Source: Macrotis lagotis
Lineage: Eukaryota > Chordata > Mammalia > Peramelemorphia > Peramelidae
DNA length: 64,000 nucleotides
Direction of reading: 5' to 3'
NCBI RefSeq assembly: GCF_037893015.1
Contig: NC_133665.1
Coordinates: 107,071,971 to 107,135,970 of the forward strand
The first letter of the stretch is position 1. Each line of letters opens with the position of its first letter. Shown one piece after another: positions 49,573 through 61,252 of the stretch. Both the position numbers and the translations under genes were made by a program. The notes beneath the pieces were generated by a model, which did not search any database, was not told where the DNA came from, and saw nothing but the letters and a program-made list of their open reading frames with translations.

Positions 49573-52500
49573 TCACAGAACATCTGCGCGCTTATCCCGT
49601 ACGCGACTACGTGCTTTCGTCCGGGCTTTGAAGGCAGCTGAATTGTAAAGGTGCTGGAAAAAAAAAAAGAGAGGAGGCTGCTTAGGAGCAAGCTTGACCC
49701 CAAGCAGAGGCCAGTCAGGAATGAGGCAGAGCATGGGGTACCACCCTGAGAAGGGGAGGCCCAGGGTCTCAAGATCTTCCCACTCCTCCCAACCCAGCAA
49801 CCCTCTTGTCAAACAGGCCAGATGGGTAGGAGGCAGAATGAAGGTGAGCCAAGGGGGAGGGCCAGCCACAAACCTTCTCAAAGCGGGAAATCTTGCTGGC
49901 CTTCATGGCAGCAGAGTCCAGAACCAACACTGGCCCCAGGTCAAAGATGTCTCGAAGCAGCTCATTGTTCTGGGAGAACCAAAGGGGCATGAGAGTCGGT
50001 GAAGGCCTAAGCCATTGGGAGTTAGAGGGAGCAGTGGGCAGGGGAGTACCTGGAGGTGGTGGAGGACCCCAGAGCCTAAGGTCTCCTTAAAGGCTGCATA
50101 GGTCCGGCGTCGGGTCCAGCTGTCCACATACATACATTCCAGTCCAAACTTGATTGTCTCTTCCTGACACTCTCCAGTCTAGAGAAGATGCACAGAACAA
50201 GGCCGCTAGGCCCCAGGAACCATTCCTCAGTCCTTTCTCCACTGGCAAAGGGGAGGGGCTGAAGCTGTTACCCCTGACCATGGAATACTGGGCTTTAGTC
50301 CTCTGCTAGGCCAGTCCAGGAGGTACTTCCTTACTGTAGGATGCCCTGAGCTGCTGACAGTGAGGGTGGGGACAGCTCCCAGAGACCTCTGGACTCAGGG
50401 CTGGAGACCTGGTGAGGAAGGACTATGCTCCAGGGGGGGAGCAGAGGATGCTTTGTCTCTCCTAGTACATCCTTGTTGAGTTTAGGGTCTCAACCACAAT
50501 TACATGAATCTGAATCAGGCCCCCCCCCCACCAGCTGGGGTAATGCCAAAAACTGGGGAGGAGGAAAACTTAGGTATAGACAATCAACCACCCCAAGGGC
50601 TCTGTATTTTCACATGTGTATCCACATGTCTGAGCATGTGCACATACATGGATGTGTTTGTATTTGAACGTGTGAGGCCCCCCCCCACCTCAATGAAATG
50701 CAGAACATCCCGGAAGATGGAGCGCTGCTTGCGACGGTCAGCCTTGGCCCGGTACTTGTTGCTGTCCGTGGCCAGGGCCCGAAGGGTGCTGCACAGGCTG
50801 TCGGTGTCCTCATACAGGAAGTCCTCCTGAAGGGAGAGTTGGACAGGGAAGCTTGGGACAGTTTGGTTTTCTCTACTCTGCTCACCTTCCCCCGTCACAA
50901 AAGTGACCCCAGGGGACCTTTGCCCTTCCACCATAATGGCCCCCACCTCCTCCTTCTCCACCTCCACTCCTGGTACCTCTAGATCTCGGCCCAGTTCAAA
51001 GAGCAAGGCAATTGTCTCCCCGGCTGCAATGCGCAGGTGGACGCTGTCGCTGGAGAGAAGCTGGGGTAGCTGGGGCAGCTGGCTGTACGAAGGCAGGAGG
51101 CACCGGTGAGCAAACACTGGCAGCTTCCCTCACCCCCAGCCAGGCTTTAGGAATTCAGGAGGAAGAGGTGAGGGTGGTTCTGCTCAGCCCCGCAGTCCTC
51201 TGTCATTTGTATCTGAAAATCTCTACCCCTGTGGTTCCCCCCTTCCCCTTTTGCTAAGCAGCTAAAGAGAATAGGAGCTATGGCCTGTTCTGTTTCTCTG
51301 TAAGAGGGTGAATTCAGGCAATATGGTCTAATGGAAGGAGTACTGCATGTGATATCAGAAAACCTAGTTTTGAGGCTGATTTTCCACTTAAAAGCTATTA
51401 TCATCTTTGGCCATTCAATTGTATTTACAACAGAAATTCAGCTCTTTGTGGGTCAGGACTCCATGCAGACCTCCAGGCAAGGAAGGACCAGAGGGGATTT
51501 TCCATTAGTCTTTCCTTCCTCCTTTCTCCAGAGCCCTGCATACCTGTCCAGAACCCTGCTGATGTGGGAGCCAGGGCAGATGGGGAGCAGTAAGGCCCAG
51601 GCCTGGAGGGCACAGCAATGCAGAGCTTGAAGGGGTGCCAGCGTTGACGATGGCTCCTCCCTACAGGCCCCATTAAAGATGCCCTCAAGGCAGGTTAGGC
51701 ATGAGATGAGGTCCTGCAAGAAGACAAAAGCCCAAGGCAAGGAAGGCATCAGTGAGACTGCCTGCCAGCTCCACCAGACCTCTATTCAAGCCAAAGTCCA
51801 GCTGGGAGATCAGTCATCCACACCTGCGGCAGCATCAATGAGGTGACCTAAGGTCAGCAGAGGTGAGAAGGTGCTCTGGGTCCTTGAAAGGAAAAGGGAA
51901 CCGGGCACAGGGTAAACTCACCTCCACATCATCAGCAGCAATGTAACAGCACATCCCGAGGGCTGTGGCACACTGCAGGGGAGAGCAGGTCAGGGGTCAG
52001 ACTCTCTCAGCCATCCCTCAATAACCCAGGGCTGACCCCAAGCCAGAGAGAAGTCACTTCACCTCTGGGCCTCAGTTTCCTCATCTGTAAAATGAGGAGG
52101 TTGCACTCATGACCTCTAGGATTCCTGTCGGTCCTGCATCTAGGACCCCAGGACCCCGCCTTAGCCATTCCTAATCCAGGTCCTGGCCCTTAGGGCCTCC
52201 CAGATCAGCCAACTCCTGCCAGTCTGAGCCAGAGGATAACCAGTGGGATTGACTGTATTCATACATATTTGGGAACAAAACAGGAAGTCAAAATGGCATA
52301 CAATCCTCTTTTTCTATTTCATGTATAAGGAAGTGTTCATGTCTGTTGACGTTGGTCAAGAAATTTTTTAAATAAGCCAATGAAAAAGGAGGCCTGTAGG
52401 GCAGCCAAGGACACTGGACTCCAGCCTCCACCCTCTTCATCTCAGCCCAGGAATATGAACCAGTTGTGCCCTGTTACCCAGCCCAAAATACTCTAAGAAA

Positions 52501-55500
52501 AGGGCCATTAAGGGACCATACCCTTGTTCCTAGCCCTAGGCTCAACAAAGGTGCACCCATGGAGGACAATTATTCTTCCAGCAGCTGTTTGTTGATGGCT
52601 CTCTGCTGAGCACAGGGGAGACCAAAACTGAAGGGGGCCCTGAGTCTGTGCTCATGGGGCTCACAGTACAGGAGGGGGAAAAGACCTCAGTCAGAATCAC
52701 AGCATCCCAGAGCTGGAAGGCCAAGAATCCTCACTCGAATGTGGTGACGTGCAGCCAACAGCTGCTGGCAGAAGCTGTCCAGGGCCAGGGGACCTAGTCC
52801 CTAAGTCCCCAGGTGGTGAGACACCCATCCCACAGAGTCAGCCAGCTCAATCTCCTTTTACTGAGCCAAAACTTGGCCCTGGGCAACTACTCCCTCCAAA
52901 GAACAAACTGAATCAATCCCTTGTCCCTGAGAGTCCTTCATACATGGTGACAATGAGCAGGCCCAGTGACAACTGAGGCTCAGCAATCTCTTTAAGTAGA
53001 AACCCATTTTTTTTGCCCTTTTCATCATTAAACTGCTTCAGAGGAAGGAGGCAGATATACTCAAAATCAAGAGGCAAGATCCTGGGGCTCTCAACAGCAA
53101 GGCAATAGTAAAAATACAGACATGGGGGCAGCTAGGTGGTACAGTGAATAGAATACCAGCCCTGGAGTCAGGAGGACCTGAGTTCAAATCCAACCTCAGA
53201 CACTTAATAATTACCTAGCTGTGTGACCTTTGGCAAGTCACTTAACCCCATAGCCTTGCAAAAAATTTTAAAAAAAAAGAAAATACAGACATGATCAGGT
53301 CGGATTTGGAGTCATAGGGACTGGGTTCAAATCCTCCTTGTCCTTTTCCACAGGTGCCTATGGAGTTCCTCTGTTAAACCAGGGCCTTAAATGGCTGTGT
53401 CTAAAGGTGATGGTCTCCACAGGCGCAGAGGCAAGAGGGGAGCCCTGGGGGGACAGGAGGGGCTTACACTGTGCCGCGCTCCAAGGTTGGCAGAGGTATC
53501 GGTAAGAATGCTGACGAGCAGGGGTCGCAGGCTCCGGAAGAGCTCTTCTCCCTCAGGCCCTGAACCCATCTGAAGGCACAGGAGGGTCAGCACACTTGCA
53601 GCAAGAGACTGTTCTTCTCCTTTCCCTGTAAAGAAGGGTGGGATGGCCCTTTGTCAGTCACCTAAGTGAGAGTTACTGATATTCAGGAAAGGGTTGCCCC
53701 TTGAAGCCTCCCCCCAAATCTCCCCAGATCCAGGCTTCCACAGGAGCCCCCTGGCCTGACCCCACCCAGAGACAAGGGAGGGTAGGGCTGGGGTGGTAAG
53801 AGTCAGAAAACCAAGTCGAACCTTTCTTGAGGCACTTTTCAAGAGAGTCGGTGAGGGTGAGGCGGCGCTCCTGTAGAAAGTCCAGGAGTACCCGGGAGGA
53901 GAATGCCAGGCGCAAGCTCTCCAAAGCACCCAGCCTGGTCTTGGCACTGGAGGAGAATAAGGACTGAAGGGCAAGCCCAGGTCACAACCCCCTCTGTATC
54001 AATGCTCCACTCCTCCTGGGGCTCACCCAGACAGGGGAACCAGACCCCCAAAGAACAGAAGCCTGCATCCCAGAGTATTGCTGGGGTTGCAAGGAGGCCA
54101 CTATCCAGCAAGACAGCATGGGGCATCCAGCCTCACCATGGCAGCAACCCTCCCAGACTAATCATCTTGACTATCAAGGGAAGCAGGGCAGGACGGAGGG
54201 GTGGGCCACAGCAGATGCCCTCTTCCCCACACAAACCTCTTGTCAGCCACATCATCGATGCGCTCCTTGAGCTTCTCTTCCAGCTCCTCTTGCTGGGCCT
54301 GCTCATCGACTACTTCGCTGCCTGCAGACCCCACCCACAAAGCCTGTAAGTCACCCTTCTTGGCCAGTCCCCCGGGGCCTCCCTCCTCTCTCATCACCCA
54401 GGCTCAGCCGTGACTTACTGAGGTTCTCTTCGACAACACTAGCACCCTCACTTGTACTGCTGTAGTGACTCAACACTTCACTCGTTGCTTCATCATCACT
54501 GGAGGGAGAGTCGGCCTGGGTGCTGCTACGAGCTCCTGGAAAGGGGCAAAATGGGGGGGGGGGGGTCAGCCCAGGGCTCCCAGCATTAGGACTGAGAGTG
54601 GCAAGAAGACTCCAAGATCTTCCAGTTCAACCCCTCGTATTACAGATGAGCAAACCCCCCAAGGGGGATCTGCCCAGTAATTATCCATCCAGTTGAGTTT
54701 CAGACTCAGGTCCTGTTGCTCTGACCAGTTCATTTAGGACTACTAGTTCAAAGATGCTAATAGGAAGGGCTCTCCTGTGGAGCTTTGCATTTTACTCTAC
54801 CCACCTTCCTCCAAGCAATGGGGCAATGCCAATCCTAATAGCCTGTGGGGCATATGAGGCCTTGCCAAAAGAGAATTCAGTCAGTTCTGAGTTGGGCTAA
54901 GGGAAGGGCTCTTGCACACAAGTTGTTTAGAGTCTCAAACACCAACACAGACCCCAGAATCCAAGTAGAATTTCTTATCCCATAACCCAGTGGTCTTCAG
55001 TGCCTTTGTGCATCCACAAAGACTGCCAACAACTTAGGGACATGTGCCTTGTGAACAGCACTTCTGGAATATGAGGTGATGAATGGCTGGGAACTGGTGC
55101 CAATGAGGAGAATTCAAGTCCTCGCTGAAAGAACCCCAACTACCCTGTGCTTGGTAAGAAGACTTATGGTTTTCGAATTTGGCACCAAGGGGAATTTATT
55201 AAACTTGTTACTCCAAGAGGTGGCCCAAGCTCAAAACATAAATGTGATCAAGAAGACTTGTCATCGATTCAGGGTGGGTAACTGGGGGAACCCTAAGATG
55301 CTGGATGTGGGCTCTAACACAAGATGACACCAAGGTCCTGTGCTTTGAGGTCTAGTTCAGGGAGTGTGGCCTTATTTCCTTAAAAGGCCCCCAATATACT
55401 ATTCAGTCTCATGCCTCCTGGAACTGCTCAGCCCCTACCCCACCAAAAATTCAGATATCAGGAGGGGAGACTTCAAGGACTCTTATTTACCCAATACTTA

Positions 55501-58500
55501 GTAATGGTGGGGGAAAGGGGGCTGCTTGTCTACCAAGTCTAAACCAGATACCCAGGCAAAAGGGAATAGCTCCTATCCATAGCTAGTGGTCTTATATGGA
55601 ATCTGCCTCTGCTCACACACACACACATACAGTGGAATCCCCTCCCTCTCCTGAAAAAGGGAAACTGAGGCCTTGAGCAGAAACAGGAAGGGCAGGGTAG
55701 CAATAGAACATGAGATAATGTGTAAAATGCTTTGAAAACCTCCAAGCGTTATCTCTATCCACTAAGGGATTTGACAGGACCAGCTGCTGCTGGAGGCGAA
55801 AAGAGCCCTCATCTGGGATGAAGAGTTTAGCTAGGTTCAATCTCTGGGCTCTGGGACCCAAGGTGATGGGGAAGGCCAGTCCCTCCAGGTCTGGGGAGAA
55901 AGCAAGGCCTGCCCGCCAGCCCCTTGCCTGCCTGATTCTGGAGCACTGTGGGTCCAGGGGCATGTTTGGGCTCAGTCTAGCTTGTGGCAGCTCCCAAGTC
56001 TCAGCCCCATATGCCCATCCTTCAGACACCCACCTTCAGGTGTCCCAAGAGCCCAGACGCCTCAAGGGGTATGAGATTCTGCTCTGAATCTGGGGGAAGG
56101 GGATACAGTGAACAATCACACTGGTCTCAGTCAGTCACCTGATACTACCTAGAGGTCCCTGAACGTGGAGCCAAGATGTGTTTGCTGCCATCTTCCAGCA
56201 CACCCCAGCTTCCTTAAGGCCCCAGAGGGACAAATGACCTAATAGCTGCCCTGTACACACTTGGTGTGACCTCCAAATCCTGGGCTGAGCAAATACCTTC
56301 TCTGATCCTTTCCAGATAACAAAAGGAACCAGCCTGGAAGGCCTCCCCTGAGCCTAGGTGCCCACCCCAAGGGTCTGCACAGGAGGCCGCAGCTGGGAGC
56401 TCCCTCTTCTGCTGAGCTCCAGGACAGTCATGGGAGGTGCCTCGCCAGCCTCTGAGGTCTGTCTACTTAGTTTTCTCCTGGGGCTCCAAGGGCCTCCTTG
56501 GGCAGGTTTGGAGCCACTGGGGAAGGGAAAAGAAGCTCTGGGCTCCATGTAAGTGGACAGGAGGCTTGGAAAGGAGGAGACAGCCTCAGCTCACAGTAAT
56601 TTTGCGCTTCTCCTGGGATCTAGATCAGGCTCTGAGCCCTAAATGAGAATCCCAACTGTCCTGGGATGGATGGAGAACATCTCTGGGGACCTGGGGAGTT
56701 GAAAGAAGGGGATGACCAGGCTGGGCAGCACAGGGAAGTTGTGAGCTGAGGGAGAACTCAGGAAACCACTCTTTTCCTCCCAACATTCAGATACTAAATG
56801 TACTTTTTCCTCTTGCCTGAAGAACATTGGCCCTGGAGTCAGAAAAAGCTGTTTTTTTTGTTTTGCTTTTTTAGGATTTTGCAAGGCAGTGGGGTTAAGT
56901 GGCTTGCCCAAGGCCACACAGCTAGGTAATCATTAAGTGTCTGAGCTGGATTTGAACTCAGGTCCTCCTGACTCCAGGGCCGGTGCTCTATCCACTGTGC
57001 CACCTAGCTGCCCCTGAAAAGCTGGATTTAAACCCTGACTGTTCCTTACTACCTGACCTGTGTGACCTTCTCTCTCTCCAGAGCCTCAGTTTCCCCAGAT
57101 GAGTTGGACTCTGAACTCCCTTGGGATTCCAGTCACTATATCTGAAGAGCCTTAGAGAAGCTAAGGTTAGGACAGTCCCTGGACTCTCAAGAGGCCCGTT
57201 TATCACATTTCACAGACTCCCCAGCCAAAGCTGATAAGGCAGGCGGGCACCTTTCTGCCTCCCTAAGACAGCCCTGCCGGTTCCCTGGAGGACATGAGCA
57301 AAGCCTCTAGTACCTGCCCAAAATGCCCCCTACTCTCCTTTTGTATCCACCGATTCTCTTCCTGGTCCCACCCCTGCAGGGATTACGGATTGGCAAGGGC
57401 CATGAAGCCAGCACTGTTCTCCAGATGCAGACCTGGTCCAGCAAGTTTGCCAGCAAGCGGGAAGTGAGTTAAGAAAGCAAGCTTTGGATTCAGAAGATCA
57501 GGGTTCAAGTCTGTAATCAGAGAGAAAAAGGGGTCCGGGAGGCTTGGGTCCAACACTTACTAGCTGGCATGTGACTTCCTCTCTTAAAGCCTTTTTCCTC
57601 ATTTTTAAAATGGGGGTGCTACCCTCCTCCCCAGGGGGACTGTGAAGAAAGGACATTGTAAACCTTAAGGCTGCTATTATTAAAAGGTCATGTGCAGAGG
57701 GCACAACTGACCTGGGCTAGAATGACAGAAAAAAAGGCAAGAGATGTTAGAGGTGGGGAAGGCAAATGTCTTCAGTTAGAAGGCTGGCCTTACAGCGCAG
57801 TTCTGACACCTCCGTCCTTAGACACCATCTGCTCCAGGCCCCTCGTTTACAGACGGAGAAACAGAGATGTGGAAGGGAGAGGAAGGTCCTCAGCCACAGG
57901 GGCTGCCCCTCAGGTGTCCCGGCTGCCAGGCCGGGCTTCCTTCTTCTACATGGGCCCAGAAAAAAGGCTCAAGTTCAGTATTCACGTGGCTCTATTTTCC
58001 ATGGGCTTGTGCCCAGAAGTGTAGAACTGAGAGGCTATATGACACCTCTGGGGGGAGGAGGGGGGAGGGGAGACAATGGAGAGGGAAGGGAAGGACCACT
58101 TTTTCCCCTGCACCCCCTGACCACAGCTCCCCAAGGCAGATCCAGGAGCCACCTAGGGCTTCAAGGGAACCCCCAGGGCTGCCTGCCTCACTCACTTCTC
58201 CTTCCCTGGACAAGGCCCAGCCCATTCCTTCGTTTTACCCCAAGAGAGACTGCGCCTCCAGCCCCGGCTCTGATCTGAACCCCCCCCTTCACACACCTAG
58301 AATGCCAGGCTAGTGTCAGCCCTCCCCGCACAGGCCTCTCACACTGGCCCTGAAGGATTCTCCAGAGAGTCTAAGACCCCAGCCATGCCTCTCTGCTCAG
58401 GCCTCCTCAAGACCCTTACTCAGATTTCTCAATCCTGCTTACACAGGCCTCTGCCCCCCCTCCTCCCTGATTCTATGGTCCTCTAGTCCCCCCAAGTCCC

Positions 58501-60034
58501 TCACCCCCTCCTATATTGCTCAGCCCCCAGGCCCCTCACCCCCTCCTATACTGCTCAGCTCCCCAGGCCCCTCACCCCCTCCTATACTGCTCAGCCCCCA
58601 GGCCCCTCGTCCCCTCCTATACTGCTCAGCCCCCCAGGCCCCTCGCCCCCTCCTATATTGCTCAGCCCCCAGGCCCCTCGCCCCCTCCTATACTGCTCAG
58701 CCCCCAGGCCCCTCGCCCCCTCCTATACTGCTCAGCCCCCCAGGCCCCTCGCCCCCTCCTACACTGCTCAGCCCCCCCAGGCCCCTCGCCCCCTCCTATA
58801 TTGCTCAGCCCCCCCAGGCCCCTCACCCCCTCCTATATTGCTCAGCCCCCAGGCCCCTCGCCCCCTCCTATACTGCTCAGCCCCCCAGGCCCCTCGCCCC
58901 CTCCTACACTGCTCAGCCCCCCAGGCCCCTCGCCCCCTCCTATACTGCTCAGCCCCCAGGCCCCTCGCCCCCTCCTACACTGCTCAGCCCCCCAGGCCCT
59001 CGCCCCCTCCTATACTGCTCAGCCCCCCAGGCCCCTCGCCCCCTCCTACACTGCTCAGCCCCCCCAGGCCCCTCGCCCCCTCCTATATTGCTCAGCCCCC
59101 CCAGGCCCTCACCCCCAACTATACTGCTCAGCCCCCAGGCCCCTCACCCCCTCCTATACTGCTCAGCCCCCCCAGGCCCTCACCCCCAACTATACTGCTC
59201 AGCCCCCCAGGCCCCTCGCCCCCTCCTACACTGCTCAGCCCCCCAGGCCCCTCACCCCCAACTATACTGCTCAGCCCCCCAGGCCCCTCGCCCCCTCCTA
59301 TACTGCTCAGCCCCCCCAGGCCCCTCGCCCCCTCCTATACTGCTCAGCCCCCCAGGCCCCTCGCCCCCTCCTATACTGCTCAGCCCCCAGGCCCTCACCC
59401 CCTCCTATACTGCTCAGCCCCCCAGGCCCCTCACCCCCTCCTATACTGCTCAGCCCCCCAGGCCCTCGCCCCCTCCTATACTGCTCAGCCCCCCAGGCCC
59501 CTCGTCCCCTCCTATACTGCTCAGCCCCCCAGGCCCCTCGCCCCCCCCCCCCTCCTACACTGCTCAGCCCCCAGGCCCCTCACCCCCAACTATACTGCTC
59601 AGCCCCCCAGGCCCCTCACCCCCTCCTATACTGCTCAGCCCCCCAGGCCCCTCGCCCCCTCCTATACTGCTCAGCCCCCCAGGCCCCTCGCCCCCTCCTA
59701 TACTGCTCAGCCCCCAGGCCCTCACCCCCTCCTATACTGCTCAGCCCCCCAGGCCCCTCACCCCCTCCTATACTGCTCAGCCCCCCAGGCCCCTCGCCCC
59801 CTCCTACACTGCTCAGCCCCCCCAGGCCCTCGCCCCCGCCCGCGCTGCTCCCCTGCTCAGCCCCCCAAGCCCGGCTCCCGCCTCCCCAGAGGCTGCGCAG
59901 CCTCCGGCCCCGCCCCCGGCGCCCCCTCCTCAAATCCCGCCCCGGCCCGCCCCCGGCCCGCCCCGGCCCGGCTCGCCTCCGCCTCGCCGCAGTCCTCCCC
60001 TCCGGGGCGCGTGTCCCTTGCGGGCGCGGGGCAT
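49573..60034 (-). CDS. IFRD2: Interferon-related developmental regulator 2, 12 exons
   Basis: IFRD2 is an armadillo-like protein found on translationally inactive 80S ribosomes, where it blocks tRNA and mRNA sites. Coding exons (5' to 3' on minus): 60034-59977, 54535-54419, 54321-54237, 53946-53822, 53625-53468, 51972-51922, 51713-51544, 51082-50977, 50826-50689, 50178-50050, 49969-49874, 49653-49573. The sum is 1314 nt, 437 aa (human about 442), in frame throughout. The start is MPRARKG in a basic stretch (RRGGLRRGGG), then acidic VVDEQAQQEELEEKLKERID, ESLRLAFSSRVLLDFLQERR, RIAAGETIALLFELGRDLE, DSNKYRAKADRRKQRS, and the C-terminal KARTKARSRVRDKRADVL, which is basic and ribosome-facing. Intron 1 (5.4 kb) has a GC donor; all others are GT-AG. 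It starts in a CpG island and points away from the HYAL3 3' end. Confidence 0.96.
50827..53467 (-). other. IFRD2 middle introns, content
   Basis: Between exons 9 and 5 the longer introns hold a MIR-like plus-strand piece at about 52,050-52,140 (CCTCAGTTTCCTCATCTGTA), AT-rich text at 52,260-52,390, and the SINE at 53,125. No extra coding exon was needed to complete the reading frame. Confidence 0.5.
53125..53279 (+). mobile_element. WSINE1-like SINE in IFRD2 intron 5
   Basis: A full copy, GGGGCAGCTAGGTGGTACAG to CTTGCAAAAAATTTTAAA, flanked by a perfect 14-bp duplication AAAATACAGACATG (53111-53124; 53280-53293). It is antisense to IFRD2. A clean, fairly young insertion. Confidence 0.92.
54536..58489 (-). 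other. IFRD2 intron 1, 3' part
   Basis: Mostly unique intronic text. It contains a minus-strand MIR-like scrap (about 54,610-54,720), an unassigned stretch at 54,990-55,330, the SINE at 56,852, and a plus-strand MIR-like piece (about 57,480-57,680). No coding exon was recognised. Confidence 0.5.
56852..57016 (-). mobile_element. WSINE1-like SINE in IFRD2 intron 1
   Basis: Reverse copy: TTTTGCTTTTTTAGGATTTT, GCAAGGCAGTGGGGTTAAGT, CTCAGGTCCTCCTGACTCCA, TGTGCCACCTAGCTGCCCCT. The flanks share AAAAGCTG (56844-56851; 57017-57024). Same sense as IFRD2. Confidence 0.88.
58490..59870. repeat. ~37-copy minisatellite, ~36-bp unit
   Basis: Tandem units of 35-37 bp, each CCCCTCGCCCCCTCC then TATACTGCTCAG then C5-C7 and AGG; about 37 copies counted by the GCTCAG word. 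Variation is mainly in the C-run length (5, 6 or 7), CTATACT/CTATATT/CTACACT, and CTCACCCCCAACT. One frame-neutral unit is 12 codons with no stop in any plus frame, so three long overlapping artefactual frames result. The last units fade into the IFRD2 CpG island. The array is in IFRD2 intron 1, ending about 107 bp from the exon 1 donor. The minus (IFRD2-sense) strand carries several G4-G7 runs per unit. Confidence 0.97.
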
Positions 60035-60550
60035 GCCGGGCCGGGCAGGCGGCGCGCGGGGCCGCGAGGGCGCGGGGTCAGAGCCGGCGGGAACTCGCGT
60101 CGGGGTCCGCGCTCCTGGGCGCCGGCGCGCGCCGGGAGAAGACGGGCAGAGGCCGGGGGCAGCACGCCACGCGCGCCACCATCTTCGCTCGACTCCCCCG
60201 GCGGGGCCCACCCCTTTCGGCGCCCCGCCCGAGCCGCGGGGGCCGCTGGGACACCGAGTCCCCCCCCGGCCCCGCGTCCCGGTGACTGCCGCGGCCTCCG
60301 GAAGTCGGAACCACAACCTCCACAGGGCTCCGCGCGGCGCCCCGCCCCGGCCCGCGAGGCAGCGGGGCATCTTGGGAAACGAAGTCCCTCCCGCGGGGGG
60401 AATGGGGAACCGGCCGGCCGGGGAACTCAAAAGACCATCATGCCCCGGTCCAGGGCTCGGTTAACCCTTAAGCTGCCCGGGGACAGGAGGTCGCACGTGG
60501 CCGCTTCTCACGTGCGCTCGCTCCTTGCTACGCCGCCCTGAGGGTCTGTG
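59850..60550 (-). promoter_or_regulatory. IFRD2: IFRD2 CpG-island promoter
   Basis: Dense CpG text surrounds the start codon (60,034). On the minus strand it contains a ZNF143-like site, ACTTCGTTTCCCAAGATGCC, at about 60,367-60,386, a YY1-like AAGATGGTGGC at about 60,177-60,187, and two CACGTG E-boxes at 60494-60499 and 60509-60514. No TATA box is obvious, as usual for a housekeeping promoter. The start site is probably between 60,080 and 60,350 (inferred). Confidence 0.75.
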
Positions 60551-60559
60551 GGGTCAGGC

Positions 60560-61250
60560 AGGGCCGGGGGACCCCCAGACCGGATGTATCCCGAGTATCC
60601 GCAACAGCTGCCAGGAGCCTTAGAGATGGGCTGGTTCAAGCCCCCCATCTCGCAGCTTGGCAGAAAAGTGTTACATCTGGGAACGGAGGCGCCGTGTTCA
60701 GATCCTGACCCCAAAACTGGTGACCCTGGTCAAGTCCCTTCTCCCTCTGGGCTCAGCCTCCTGAGCTATAAAATTAGGGGTTTGATTTCTGAGCTCTAAC
60801 TCCAAATCTCTTAAAAATTGGGGGGGGGGGCAGCTAGGTGGCACAGTGGACAGAGCACGGGCCCTGGAGTCAGGAGGGCCTGAGTTCAAATCCGGCCTCA
60901 GACACTTAATAATGACCTAGCTGTGTGGCCTTGGGCAGCCACTTAACCCCATTGCCTTGCCAAAACCTAAAAAAAAAAATGGGAGGGATGACTATGAGGC
61001 GTTAAGAAGAAATTGGTACAAAGTCAAAAATAATGATTCTAAATCCAGTGCTTTTAGGCACAGCAGAGCAGTAGAGGGGAACAGACCCTGGAGCACAGGG
61101 GGAGTTTCAGAAACACCAGTCTCTCAGGAGTTGGGGAGCAGGCCGGCAGAACAACATAAGGAAGCTCAGAAGGCAAGGACAGACGGAGGTAGCCCACAGC
61201 TGTGTCCCCACAATTGGCAATCCTCTGGGAACCCGGCTCATGGTAGTCCC
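60560..61250. other. Gap between IFRD2 promoter and HYAL3 3' end
   Basis: Apart from the SINE at 60,828 it holds a MIR-like scrap near 60,700-60,800. The HYAL3 3' UTR must start at 61,252, but no minus-strand AATAAA was found in this gap. Confidence 0.45.
60828..60975 (+). mobile_element. WSINE1-like SINE between IFRD2 and HYAL3
   Basis: GGGCAGCTAGGTGGCACAGT, CTGGAGTCAGGAGGGCCTGA, CTCAGACACTTAATAATGAC, CATTGCCTTGCCAAAACC and an A tail. Close to the inferred consensus, so fairly young. No convincing duplication because G-runs and A-runs flank it. Confidence 0.88.
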
Positions 61251-61252
61251 CT

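Noticed and set aside
50584-51117. 177-codon minus-strand frame read as a single gene
   Set aside because: It is IFRD2 exons 8 and 9 joined by read-through of a short intron; the spliced model is preferred.
58490-59870. CRISPR-like array of regular repeats
   Set aside because: Units are contiguous with no unique spacers, in a mammalian intron; it is a minisatellite.
58516-60541. Three overlapping plus-strand open frames of 458-627 codons, rich in P, S, L and A
   Set aside because: All three frames of the 36-bp minisatellite lack stops, so openness is automatic. They run antisense through IFRD2 exon 1 and its CpG island, and no protein family is recognisable.
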